Part shown: one piece after another, positions 63,987 to 64,000 of the stretch | Layout: each line of letters starts with the position of its first letter | Numbering within the stretch: the first letter of the stretch is position 1 | NCBI RefSeq assembly: GCF_022012415.1 | Contig: NZ_JAKLTR010000010.1 | Coordinates: forward strand, 212,270-276,269 | DNA length: 64,000 nt | Direction of reading: 5' to 3' | From: Terrimonas ginsenosidimutans | GTDB taxonomy: Bacteria > Bacteroidota > Bacteroidia > Chitinophagales > Chitinophagaceae | Made by a program: the position numbers and the translations under genes | The notes under the pieces: generated by a model | Told to the model about the DNA's origin: nothing | Database searches by the model: none | The model's input: only the letters and a program-made list of their open reading frames with translations

Positions 63987-64000
63987 CTCCAGAGCCACCT

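Overview
The window reads as chromosome of a Bacteroidota bacterium, most likely of the Chitinophagaceae or a close relative (inference). Pointers are promoter boxes of the TAnnTTTG type, large sensor kinases with a periplasmic beta-propeller plus Y_Y_Y domain, a PL11 rhamnogalacturonan lyase beside a DUF4450 protein, CarboxypepD_reg and M14 secreted proteins, and paired Gfo/Idh/MocA and DUF1080 genes. No tRNA or rRNA gene, CRISPR array, insertion sequence or prophage was seen.

Layout. 1-5.7 kb: pectin (rhamnogalacturonan) degradation genes on the minus strand, running off the left edge. 5.7-12.3 kb: a six-gene minus-strand nucleotide-sugar operon (aminotransferase, UDP-glucose dehydrogenase, UDP-xylose synthase, second UDP-sugar dehydrogenase, rfbC, rfbD) with a promoter box at one end and an intrinsic terminator at the other. 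12.4-19.7 kb: mostly plus-strand housekeeping genes (Kdo transferase, thymidine kinase, heme export ccmB/ccmC/ccmD, glutamate dehydrogenase) and a GH16 glucanase. 20-33 kb: aspartate kinase, Ldh-family oxidoreductase, SSB, M14 peptidase, mnmA, an rRNA methyltransferase and orphan lipoproteins. 33-40.7 kb: two tandem paralogous two-component systems. 40.8-47.5 kb: 2-oxoglutarate dehydrogenase E1/E2, ribosomal protein S20, a second M14 peptidase. 47.6-53.5 kb: an MFS transporter and two Gfo/Idh/MocA oxidoreductases, one in an operon with a double DUF1080 protein and a small membrane protein. 53.7-63.5 kb: two giant minus-strand proteins (1418 and 1806 aa) without signal peptide or recognisable family; they are the best candidate for an undescribed system.

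The most distinctive non-coding signal is a set of short-period inverted-repeat elements in the gaps. Family A is built from TTGACCG-like heptamers flanking a strong hairpin, family B has A/T-rich arms of about 30 bp, and family C is built from words such as GTATCGCAAAG and TTTGCG. Most B and C copies and two A copies start within about 20 nt of a stop codon. They behave like 3'-end elements (terminators or mRNA stabilisers) that share a design but not a sequence. One B arm encodes the last residues of the MFS transporter. A separate degenerate array with an 11-bp period lies near 20 kb.

Start codons were moved downstream from the longest open frame where a normal ATG, a signal peptide or family length argued for it; each case is stated.
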